Below are positions 26,468 to 34,368 of a stretch of 64,000 bases of DNA, one piece after another (the stretch's first letter is position 1; the number at the start of each line of letters is the position of its first letter). The stretch lies in contig NZ_MKEK01000001.1 in the NCBI RefSeq assembly GCF_001752395.1, positions 121,465 to 185,464 on the forward strand. The letters are read 5' to 3'. The notes below the pieces were generated by a model, which saw only the letters and a list, made by a program, of their open reading frames with translations, was not told where the DNA came from and ran no database searches. Origin of the DNA: Rheinheimera salexigens (lineage in GTDB: Bacteria > Pseudomonadota > Gammaproteobacteria > Enterobacterales > Alteromonadaceae). Made by a program: the position numbers and the translations under genes.

Positions 26468-29093
26468 CTAACCTGAATTACGCATGCCTGCCGCAATGCC
26501 GGCGATGGTAATCATTAACGCTTGGCTAATATCCGGTTTCACACTGTTGGGTTGATGCCGCACGCGGTGGAGTAATTCGGCTTGTAAAATATGCAGCGGA
26601 TCAACATAAGTATTACGTAACATAATGGACTCACGGATCCAGCCTTCTTTTGCCATTAACGTATCGCTATGTATAAGCCGCAATAACAGCGCTCGGTCAT
26701 GATCGAGCTGTTGTCTTAATTGCGTGCCTAAATATTGTAACTCTGTTGGCACTAAAATCTTATCGTAGTAAGCGGCGATATCAGTATCGGCTTTTAAAAA
26801 CACCATCTCGAGCATAGACAAACGGGTGGCAAAAAATGGCCACTGTTGCTGCATTTCATCTAATACTGCTTGCTGACTCTGCTCCGCTTTAGCTAATGCT
26901 GCGCCGGCACCTAGCCACGCTGGCAACATTAATCGGTTTTGCGACCAAGCAAATATCCATGGGATAGCCCGCAAGCTTTCAACCCCTCCGGTTGGATTTC
27001 GTTTAGCGGGTCGACTGCCTAACGGCAACTGTCCTAATTCTTGCTCTGGCGTCGCAGCGCGAAAGTAAGGTACAAAGGCTTTATCTTCACGTACTACTGC
27101 GCGATACGCCTGACAAGAATCATCCGCTAACTGTTGCATAAGTTCGCGCCAGCTAGATTTAGGTACCGGTGGCGGTAGCAATAAACCTTCAAGTACAGCA
27201 CTAGAATATAAGGCTAAACTACGTAGGGCTAGTTTAGGTAAACCAAATTTAAACCGGATCATTTCGCCTTGCTCGGTTACCCTTAATCCCCCCGCTAATG
27301 AGCCGGGTGGCTGAGATAAAATAGCAGCATGCGCAGGACCACCGCCACGACCAATAGTGCCACCACGACCATGGAATAAGGTCAGTTGTACTTTAGCTTG
27401 CTGACAAATAGCCACTAAGGCTTCTTGAGCTTGATATTGCGCCCATGCCGCAGCAAATACACCGGCATCTTTAGCTGAATCAGAATAACCAATCATTACT
27501 TCTTGTTTGTTATCAATATAATTTCGATAACTACCGATAGCTAACAATTGTTGCATACTATCTGGTGCATGCTCTAAATCGGCTAAGGTTTCAAATAAGG
27601 GTGCAATTGGCATAGAAAACTGCGCGCCAGCTTGTTTTAGTAATAACTGTACCGCTAACACATCGGATGGTTTTCCAGCCATAGAGATTACATAGGTACT
27701 TAACGCTTCTGGGCCATGCTCTGCAACAATAGCGCAGGTATCTAGCACTTGTTGCACATCTGCGCTGGGCTGCCATTCTTTACCAAATAAAGGCCGACGA
27801 CTGCTTAACTCAGATAATAAAAACTGTTGTTTTTGGGCTTCATCCCAACTTGCGTAATCACCTAACTCTAAATATTGGGTTAACTCGCTAAACACATCAG
27901 CATGGCGCTGGGCATCTTGGCGAATATCCAGTTTTAGTAAACTTAAACCAAAGGCATAAGCACGACGAAGGGTATCGAGTAACTTACTGTTGGCTATTAC
28001 TGTCATCCCACATTCTTGTAACGAGTGGTAACAAAGTAATAAGGGTTCAAGTAGCTGCTTATTATGCCAAATCAAATCGGCCGGAACTGGGCTGGGTTGT
28101 TGATTAATGGCTTGTGTTAACCATTGCCGAGTACTTAATAACTGCAGCCTTAACTTATTTAATACCGCACGATAAGGCTCGTCACTCTGTGTTACTGCTT
28201 TTAAAGCAGCGTTTGCCTCTGACATTGATAATTCGCTGCTTAACACATCTAAATCTTTGGCAAATAAATCGGCCGCTTTCCATCGGCTTAACAATAACAC
28301 TTGCTGGGTTACCTCAGCCGTTACGAACGGATTACCGTCGCGATCGCCGCCCATCCAAGAAGTAAACCTAATTGGCGTAGCATCGACTGCTATGCCCTGA
28401 CCAATAGCCGCGACTAACTTGCTATCTAACTGGCGTAAAAAATTCGGGAATGGCTTGCCACAGCGAAGTTTCTATTACCGCAAACCCAGATTTTGCTTCA
28501 TCTACCGGTGTTGGTCGTTGCTGCCGAATCTCATTGGTGTGCCATGCTTGGCTTATTAATTCAAACAAGCGCTGCTGAATAACTTGCTGTTGTTCAGCGC
28601 TATGTTGTTGCTCTAGTTGTTCTAAACAGCCGGCTATTTCAGACAGTTTATGAATTAGCGTCCGCCGTGACACTTCAGTGGGATGGGCGGTTAATACTAG
28701 CTCTATAGATAAATTTTCAACCGCCGCAATAACGTGTTCAGTCGATACTTGCTGTTGTTGCAACTTTTCCAGTAGTTCATCTATCGGCTGCGGCTTTTCG
28801 ATGGTGTTTTGGCCAGCTTGACTAATGGTATGATGCTGTTCAGCAAGGTTTGCTAAATTTAAAAACTGGGCAAAGGCGCGGGCTACGGGTAACAACTCAT
28901 CGTCACTTAGCGAGGTCAGCACTTGCTTTAATTGCTCAGCTTGCTGCTCATTGCCTTGGCGCGCTGCTTTAGATAATAGACGGATCTGCTCAACGCGCTG
29001 CAACACGGCATCACCTAATTGGTTGCGGATGGTGTCGCCTAATTTAGTGCCGAGTAAACTGACATTCGCTTTTAATGCTGCATATTGTGCCAT
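26468..29093 (-). pseudogene. ppc: phosphoenolpyruvate carboxylase, interrupted by a single-base frameshift
   Basis: Carboxylates PEP to oxaloacetate to refill the TCA cycle. Two reading frames together cover the whole family: an N-terminal part (29093 down to 28422) with VLTAHPTEVSRRTL, and a C-terminal part (28354 to 26468 from its first Met) with [41 protein letters not shown] and the terminal GMRNSG. Between them the frame shifts at a run of six A on the plus strand (28437-28442). Removing one base restores [16 protein letters not shown]...[12 protein letters not shown], matching PEPC. Everything else is intact, so a sequencing or assembly error or a very recent mutation is likely. Start ATG at 29093 follows AGAGGT. 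Confidence 0.93.
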
Positions 29094-29233
29094 CTATAAT
29101 ACCTCTATTATGGTCTGCTACTTCACCCTAGTCGGTAATTTACCGCGACTCAATACACGCAATGAATAAACCGCAAAATAAAGCCATTTAATAACAGCCA
29201 AATAAAATATTTTTATGTTTTTTTATATTTAAT

Positions 29234-29262
29234 GGAATAAAACTTCAAGCTGACGCGTTATC
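29234..29262 (+). promoter_or_regulatory. predicted ECF sigma promoter for the low-complexity secreted protein
   Basis: GGAATAAA (29234-29241), 14 bases, CGTTATC (29256-29262), 34 bases before the start codon at 29297. The same two boxes with identical spacing precede the ECF sigma gene at 32524, and the spacer also shares AGCTGA, so the pair defines a -35/-10 element. Confidence 0.75.
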
Positions 29263-29296
29263 GCTATGTCAATCACGACATTTAAAGGAAACGATA

Positions 29297-29938
29297 ATGA
29301 AAACATTAATGACCCCTAGCCTGATCGCAATTGCTTGTTTTTCTGCTTTATCAGTTGCTGCCGACGTTTCTGTGTCGGCGCAAAGTAACAGTAACACTGA
29401 TGTAAAAATGCACAATAGCCAGCTTTCTGCGCAGCACAACAGTACTGTTTCAACCAATCAGCAAACGTCTAACGCGAATGGCTCTGTCGCTAAACCCGCG
29501 GCACCAGCAGCAACATCATCCTCAACACCTACAGAACAACCAGCTGCCGATAGCTCAAGTCAAAATATAGCACAGCAAACTAGTGCTACCGGTGCGGCCT
29601 TAGCAACGAACTTAAGTTCTCAGCTCGCCGCCAGCACGGACACCACCTTGGCAACCGTTGCTAGCTTAAATAATACGGTTACAGCAACCGAGCAGCAATT
29701 AACCTCGGCTATTAATAGCGATACCTTAATAGCCGCTGGAACCAGTGTTGCCTCACAAGTAAATGCCAATTTATCGGCTAACGCAGCGGCGGCAGTGCAA
29801 CAGCAAGTACTCAGTAATGCCAGCCAACTTGTACAGCAGAATACCAGTGCAGAAGTGGCGCAGAATGTTAGCCAAGCTGTCAGTGCTGAAGTGTCTAACA
29901 CTGTTCGTAATACCCTTAAGTTATCTACCGGTTTATAA
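29297..29938 (+). CDS. exported low-complexity Ser/Ala/Thr/Gln/Asn-rich protein, unknown function
   Basis: A 213-residue protein not recognised as any family. A signal peptide (about 1-22, cut near SVAADV) suggests export. The mature part has no Trp, Tyr, Phe or Cys. Residues 23-95 are Ser/Thr/Asn/Gln-rich with an Ala-Pro linker (AKPAAPAATSSS); residues 96-213 are Ala-rich and look helical, with repeats of the SQVNANLSANAAAAVQQQV type, suggesting a fibrous or coiled surface protein. A good ribosome binding site (AAAGGAA) precedes it. An ECF-type promoter shared with the sigma gene lies upstream, and a predicted outer-membrane barrel follows after a terminator. Confidence 0.8.
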   Translation: MKTLMTPSLIAIACFSALSVAADVSVSAQSNSNTDVKMHNSQLSAQHNSTVSTNQQTSNANGSVAKPAAPAATSSSTPTEQPAADSSSQNIAQQTSATGAALATNLSSQLAASTDTTLATVASLNNTVTATEQQLTSAINSDTLIAAGTSVASQVNANLSANAAAAVQQQVLSNASQLVQQNTSAEVAQNVSQAVSAEVSNTVRNTLKLSTGL

Positions 29939-29947
29939 GTCAAACTT

Positions 29948-29975
29948 GCGCGCCGCATACCTTCGGCGCGCTTTT
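29948..29975 (+). terminator. hairpin terminator between the low-complexity and barrel genes
   Basis: GCGCGCCG (29948-29955) pairs with CGGCGCGC (29964-29971), followed by TTTTCT. It lies inside what is otherwise one operon and could give partial termination, making the first protein more abundant than the barrel. Confidence 0.75.
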
Positions 29976-29994
29976 CTAGTGCAGGAGCAATATT

Positions 29995-30966
29995 ATGGCC
30001 CTATTAACCCGCGCCACTACCATAGCGGCAACACTATGTTTATTATTCAGTTTACCTAGCCACAGCTCCGAGAGTTTGCAACTTAGTGCTAAAGCGCGTG
30101 CCGGCATCGCCCAGCAATCAAACGTTAATATCAGTGAGTTGGAACAAGCCAGTGGCCGTAGCGATAGCGCGGTGTTACTTGAAGCAGAGGTAGATGCAAC
30201 TTGGCAAGCCAGCACAGCGCTACAATTTACTAGCGGTTATAGTGTGCAAGATACCCAATATCAACACAGTGCTGACTTTAATACTCGGTTACATTTAGGT
30301 TATTTGGATGCCAGCTACCAATTGGGTGATAGCCGCATAGGGGCTAACGTTTATTATGCGTTAGCAGAATTAGATAGCAGCCGCTTTTTAACCTTGCAGC
30401 AAGCAAGCCTATATAGCATGCATGGCCTTACACCAAGCTGGTATATTCGCCCCGCCCTAACGGCAGGTAAAAAACAGTTTAGCCAGTTTAGTCAACGTGA
30501 TGCAGATACTTTGAATGTTAGCGCTGATTCGTTTTGGTTTTTTGCCAACGGCCAGCGCTTTATTGCCTTTGGTCTGACTTATCATGACGAAGATAGTCTA
30601 GACAATGCTTTTAGCTATACTGCCCCTGGGGTTAAATTAAAACTGTCTAGCAGCTACACGCTGTGGCATTTAGATCAGCAGCTACAGTTTTCTGTTAAAG
30701 TCAGTCAGCGTGACTATGCCAATGTTGCTGATAATACTGTTACTAATACTGACAGTGATGGTTTTTCTAACTTGAATAAAAAGCCTAACACAACCAGTCC
30801 TAGTCGCACCGATACCCATACCCAGTTAGCGGCTAACTGGCAGCTGGCTATAAACTCACATTTCGCTGTTATCACTGCAATTGAACATGGTGACTTTAGC
30901 TCCAGCTTAGATAGTGCTGATTACCGCGACACCCGCAGTTCAGTATCATTACAACTGAGCTTTTAA
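29995..30966 (+). CDS. predicted outer-membrane beta-barrel protein, unknown function
   Basis: A 323-residue protein with a signal peptide (about 1-24) and alternating-hydrophobic strands through its whole length, ending in SVSLQLSF with the terminal Phe recognised by the BAM complex. Strand-rich segments such as LHLGYLDASYQLGDSRIGANVYYALAEL are split by polar turns. The overall look recalls DUF560/Slam-type barrels, but no TPR domain is present and I cannot assign a family. AGGAG lies seven bases before the ATG. It follows the low-complexity exported protein and ends eight bases from the convergent protease; a surface export or anchoring role is an inference only. Confidence 0.75.
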   Translation: MALLTRATTIAATLCLLFSLPSHSSESLQLSAKARAGIAQQSNVNISELEQASGRSDSAVLLEAEVDATWQASTALQFTSGYSVQDTQYQHSADFNTRLHLGYLDASYQLGDSRIGANVYYALAELDSSRFLTLQQASLYSMHGLTPSWYIRPALTAGKKQFSQFSQRDADTLNVSADSFWFFANGQRFIAFGLTYHDEDSLDNAFSYTAPGVKLKLSSSYTLWHLDQQLQFSVKVSQRDYANVADNTVTNTDSDGFSNLNKKPNTTSPSRTDTHTQLAANWQLAINSHFAVITAIEHGDFSSSLDSADYRDTRSSVSLQLSF

Positions 30967-30974
30967 CCTAGCTT

Positions 30975-32399
30975 TTAATGCTGCTTTAACGGAGCCGCTA
31001 TCAGGCCATTACCAAACTGACTATCATGCCCAGGCTCGCCTAAATCCCGAGCCTGTGCGGTTAGGCGCTGCCGAATTTGTGCCAGCGATAAGGTTGGCTC
31101 GGCCGCACGTAAGCAAGCAACCGCTGCACTTAGCACCGGAGCTGCCATCGAAGTACCGCTTTGCACAGCAACCGTACCATTGGCGCTTAATGTCGGCACT
31201 TGCACGCCAAACGCGGCATAATCTATATATTCGCCTTGATTAGCCCAACGGTATAACTGCTGCCACTTATCCAGCGCCGTTACGGCTAACACGTCTTGGT
31301 AAGCGGCAGGATATAATGGCGCAGCTACAGGGCCCCCATTGCCCGCTGCTGCTACCAAAATCACGTCTGTTTTAACTAATTGCGCTATTACTGCGGCTAA
31401 AACAGGGTTATCTGGCCCGGTTAAACTCATATTAATCACCTTGACCTGTTGGCTTACTAGCCAATTTAGGCCTTGTAAAATATGGGCTAAGGTAGCTGAT
31501 TGTTGATATTGATTAGCCGGATAAAAAGCACTAGCGCTATACAGGGTTAGTTGCGGCAATAATGGTTTAATATCAGCGTGTTGCGCTGCTAGCAAACCAG
31601 CGACAGCCGTACCATGACCATAGGTTTGATTAAGCGTTTGCGGTAAAAAATTTTGCTGCACTATTTTAAGCCGCTGTGACTGCTGCACCAAAGCCGGATG
31701 GTCTAAGGCAACAGCGGTATCCACCATGCCCAATCTTACCGGCAGGGTACACATCGCTGCACTGTTTACTAATTCCGTACTTTTAACTAACTCCGCACTG
31801 GTTGCTAACGCCTCACTGGTTACTAACGCCGCACTGGCGTCAGTATTAACCGCTGCTTGCGGCTGATAAATATGATTACGACCAGCATAGCTGGCCAAAG
31901 TGGCATCAAATTGCTGGCTCAGCTGAAGCGATGAATCTAATTCTGCAGGGACTTTTAGTTTCACCAGCAGCATGCCAAGTGCCGTTAGCTCCGATTTTGC
32001 TTGCTGGTAACGCACTAGTTCTGGCCAACGTTGCACTAAGCCTTGCCACTCGGACTCGGTTAGCAATAGTAACCATTCGCGCTCAACTGCGCGAAAGCCC
32101 TGCTCAACCTCAACCACTGTCCACAGCGACTGCCCTTGCTGATCAACAATTGCTAATACTTGCGGTAAAGCTGTCAGGGGGTCGGCTAAGGTTGCTTTTT
32201 CTGCTAGTTGTTTTACTAACTGTTGCTGCGCCAGTTGTTGTTGCGCTACTTGCTGCAACTGGCTAGTTCTTTGCTGCAACTGTTGCTCAACTTGGCTCGG
32301 TATCTGTTGTAATAACGGCTCGGCTAACGAGATCTGGCTAAAGCCAACAGTTGGCATTAACAATAATGTTAAGCAACAAACGGCGAGTATTTTCATCAT
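30975..32399 (-). CDS. subtilisin-like S8 serine protease, exported
   Basis: A signal peptide (about 1-21) precedes a Gln-rich helical propeptide-like region (30-180), a short six-residue repeat linker (about 191-215) and the subtilase domain with Asp227 (GMVDTAV), His262 (YGHGTAVAG), oxyanion Asn354 (AAGNGGP) and Ser417 (SGTSMAAP). All catalytic residues are intact. The 474-residue protein has no obvious C-terminal secretion domain. The gene is divergent from the ECF sigma operon, and a related promoter element lies in the shared gap, so it is probably a sigma target acting on surface or secreted proteins. Confidence 0.93.
   Translation of the reverse strand: MMKILAVCCLTLLLMPTVGFSQISLAEPLLQQIPSQVEQQLQQRTSQLQQVAQQQLAQQQLVKQLAEKATLADPLTALPQVLAIVDQQGQSLWTVVEVEQGFRAVEREWLLLLTESEWQGLVQRWPELVRYQQAKSELTALGMLLVKLKVPAELDSSLQLSQQFDATLASYAGRNHIYQPQAAVNTDASAALVTSEALATSAELVKSTELVNSAAMCTLPVRLGMVDTAVALDHPALVQQSQRLKIVQQNFLPQTLNQTYGHGTAVAGLLAAQHADIKPLLPQLTLYSASAFYPANQYQQSATLAHILQGLNWLVSQQVKVINMSLTGPDNPVLAAVIAQLVKTDVILVAAAGNGGPVAAPLYPAAYQDVLAVTALDKWQQLYRWANQGEYIDYAAFGVQVPTLSANGTVAVQSGTSMAAPVLSAAVACLRAAEPTLSLAQIRQRLTAQARDLGEPGHDSQFGNGLIAAPLKQH
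31759..31830. repeat. 18-bp tandem repeat, four copies, inside the S8 protease gene
   Basis: Four imperfect 18-base units (31759-31776, 31777-31794, 31795-31812, 31813-31830) encode the hexads LVTSEA, LATSAE, LVKSTE and LVNSAA, a linker between the propeptide-like region and the catalytic domain. The in-frame unit length suggests copy number can vary without loss of frame. Confidence 0.8.
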
Positions 32400-32431
32400 A
32401 TTCCCTGTAAATTAAACCTGCAGTTACTACA

Positions 32432-32460
32432 TTAAACGGCTAGCAGCGAAAAAAATTCCC
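32432..32460 (-). promoter_or_regulatory. possible ECF-type promoter for the S8 protease
   Basis: On the minus strand GGGAATT is followed, with similar spacing, by GCTAGCCGTTTAA, about 33 bases before the protease start. It resembles the GGAATAAA/CGTTATC pair of the sigma gene and the gene at 29297, but both boxes deviate and the spacer is a base different if counted from GGAA. Confidence 0.45.
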
Positions 32461-32468
32461 TTCTCAAT

Positions 32469-32497
32469 GGAATAAACTACATAGCTGAGCCGTTATC
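32469..32497 (+). promoter_or_regulatory. predicted autoregulated ECF sigma promoter
   Basis: GGAATAAA (32469-32476), 14 bases, CGTTATC (32491-32497), 26 bases before the sigma gene start. The match to 29234-29262 in both boxes and spacing suggests the sigma factor controls its own operon. Confidence 0.75.
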
Positions 32498-32523
32498 AGG
32501 GTAAATAGGAGTATAAGCTAAAC

Positions 32524-33009
32524 ATGAAAACTGACCTAAAGCTACTGCTGCCCGCCTTACGCCGCTTTGCCTATTCGCTTACCGGCACTATGGCAGATGC
32601 AGATGATTTACTACAAAATACCGTACTACGATTATTAAATGCCCCGGCACCTGAAGGTGTTCCCTTGGCACAATGGGCATTTAAAATATGCCGTAACTTA
32701 TGGATAGATGACTATCGGGCGCAAAAAGTACGTCGTCAAGCCACCCAACATGTCGACCTGCAACAACAAAACTTTAGCGATGGTGAGCAAGATATGCTCA
32801 ATGATATCCAGCTAGGTGAAGTGAATACGGCGATGAATCAGCTACCTGATGAGCAACGTGAAGTGTTGTCCTTGGTTGCCGTACAAGGTTTAAGTTACGC
32901 CGAGGCGGCAAGCATTTTAGCTATCCCTGCCGGAACCATTATGAGTCGACTTGCTAGAGCTCGCACAGCCATGGTGAGCGCCTTACAACAACATAGGAGT
33001 CCAGCATGA
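32524..33009 (+). CDS. ECF-type RNA polymerase sigma factor
   Basis: A 161-residue group 4 sigma factor. Region 2 includes FAYSLTGTMADADDLLQNTVLRLL and the -10 recognition part ICRNLWIDDYR; region 4 has LPDEQREVLSLVAVQGLSYAEAASILAIPAGTIMSRL, split by a helix-turn-helix. There is no region 3. The stop overlaps the next gene by four bases (ATGA). A matching promoter element lies upstream of this gene and of the gene at 29297, implying autoregulation and control of a surface-protein regulon. Confidence 0.93.
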   Translation: MKTDLKLLLPALRRFAYSLTGTMADADDLLQNTVLRLLNAPAPEGVPLAQWAFKICRNLWIDDYRAQKVRRQATQHVDLQQQNFSDGEQDMLNDIQLGEVNTAMNQLPDEQREVLSLVAVQGLSYAEAASILAIPAGTIMSRLARARTAMVSALQQHRSPA

Positions 33010-33755
33010 AAGCTAGCATGATAATAAGTGACGAAATGCTGTCTGGCTTTTTAGATGCCGCGTTAAGTGATGCCGATATGCAACGGGTTCGGCAGCAACT
33101 AGTAGAGAATGAACAATTAGCTGAACGCCTAGCCGACTTAGCCTTAGTAGACAGCATAGTGCAACAACATTACGATAAAATTAATCAACAACCTATGCCT
33201 GAAGCTGTGCTTAATTTACTGCTAGAGCAGCCAGCAACTACAGAAGCAACGACAACAGAAAGCGCAGAAATAATTCAATTTCCGTGGTGGCGTAAAGTCC
33301 AGCAACATTTGCAACATCATGCTGCTGCCGTAGCCTGTATAGCGCTCTTTGCTGGTTATGGCCTGTCCCAGTTAGGCTCTGAATCTGAGTCCATAACTAC
33401 CGCTTTGAATAGCCAGATTATTCAGGTATTAAATAGTGCGCGCAGCGGCCAAGCTTATACGTTAAATGCTAATGACAGTGTGACTCCGCGCTTAAGCTTT
33501 ATCAGCCAACAAGGCAGCTTTTGTCGCCAGTATGGCGTACAAAGCATAAGCGAGCAAAGCGAAAATATTGCCTGTAAAGAACAAGGTCAATGGCAGCTAA
33601 AAGCCAGCCTAAGCCAACCGGGCAAGCAAAATAGTGGCTTATACCAAACAGCTAGCGGACCTAGCGCTTTGGATCCTATTTTAGACCAGCTAATGGCCGG
33701 CCCAGCGTTATCGGCAGCTGCTGAACAACAACAGTTAACTGAACATAAAAACTAA
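33006..33755 (+). CDS. transmembrane anti-sigma factor
   Basis: A 249-residue protein directly coupled to the sigma gene. The N-terminal 60 residues (LSGFLDAALSDADMQRV, RLADLALVDSIV) resemble an anti-sigma domain without the zinc HxxxCxxC motif. One transmembrane helix lies around 105-123, and about 125 residues would be periplasmic, with two Cys (in FCRQYG and IACKEQ) that could form a disulfide. It probably holds the sigma factor at the membrane until an envelope signal releases it. AGGAGT precedes the ATG. The assignment rests mainly on position and topology. Confidence 0.85.
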   Translation: MKASMIISDEMLSGFLDAALSDADMQRVRQQLVENEQLAERLADLALVDSIVQQHYDKINQQPMPEAVLNLLLEQPATTEATTTESAEIIQFPWWRKVQQHLQHHAAAVACIALFAGYGLSQLGSESESITTALNSQIIQVLNSARSGQAYTLNANDSVTPRLSFISQQGSFCRQYGVQSISEQSENIACKEQGQWQLKASLSQPGKQNSGLYQTASGPSALDPILDQLMAGPALSAAAEQQQLTEHKN

Positions 33756-33774
33756 GATTAATCAGGAGAACAGT

Positions 33775-34281
33775 ATGAATAATTTATCTATGCGTGGCTT
33801 ATTATCAGTAATACTCATCGTGGTTTTAGCTGCTTGTAGCAGCCAACCGGTGTATCGGGAAGCAACGGCTAATGGTTATGGTTATGCAGAGCAGCAAATT
33901 AGTAATAATTATTATCGGGTTAGCTTTAAAGCCCGCGGCGATAACAGTGGTGAAGCTAAAGCCTATGCCATGCGCCGCGCCGCAGAACTAACCGCTAAGC
34001 AAGGTTATGATTGGTTTGTTATTGTTGATAAAGAAACCGTTACTGAGCGTGACAATGCGCCTGCTAATCATGCCAGTGTAGGCTACCAACAGGGCACGCA
34101 ACGTTCAATGCGTGATTGTTCTTTGTTAGGTTGTAATAGCCGTACTGTCAGTCAGCCACATTATGAAATGGGTATTAATACCACGACTGGTCGAGAGCAA
34201 GTTGAAGCGGTGCTAGAAATTCGCATGGGTAAAGGCGTGGCCAGCGATAACGCCACCACCTATCCTGCCAAATATGAATAA
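33775..34281 (+). CDS. CC0125/CC1285-like lipoprotein
   Basis: A 168-residue predicted lipoprotein with lipobox VLAAC (Cys21). The mature part has the segment YGYAEQQISNNYYRVSFKARG followed by AKAYAMRRAAELTAKQGYDWFVIVDKE, which I recognise as the CC0125/CC1285 lipoprotein type of unknown function. It starts 19 bases after the anti-sigma gene with a CAGGAGA ribosome binding site, so it is the third gene of the sigma operon and may monitor or protect the envelope. Confidence 0.82.
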   Translation: MNNLSMRGLLSVILIVVLAACSSQPVYREATANGYGYAEQQISNNYYRVSFKARGDNSGEAKAYAMRRAAELTAKQGYDWFVIVDKETVTERDNAPANHASVGYQQGTQRSMRDCSLLGCNSRTVSQPHYEMGINTTTGREQVEAVLEIRMGKGVASDNATTYPAKYE

Positions 34282-34327
34282 GTGATTCAACGCTAACCCA
34301 GTAATCCCTACTGTTGAGATACCAAAC

Positions 34328-34355
34328 AAAAAGCCCGCCAATTGGCGGGCTTTTT
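34328..34355. terminator. bidirectional terminator
   Basis: A perfect palindrome with stem AAAAAGCCCGCC / GGCGGGCTTTTT and an AATT loop gives A- and T-runs on both sides, ending the sigma operon on the plus strand and the TonB receptor on the minus strand. Confidence 0.95.
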
Positions 34356-34368
34356 ACTAAGCCTTAGC

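Noticed and set aside
28355..28440. Programmed frameshift in ppc
   Set aside because: PEP carboxylase is not known to use recoding, no stimulatory structure or slippery heptamer was evident, and the shift lies in a plain homopolymer where errors are common.
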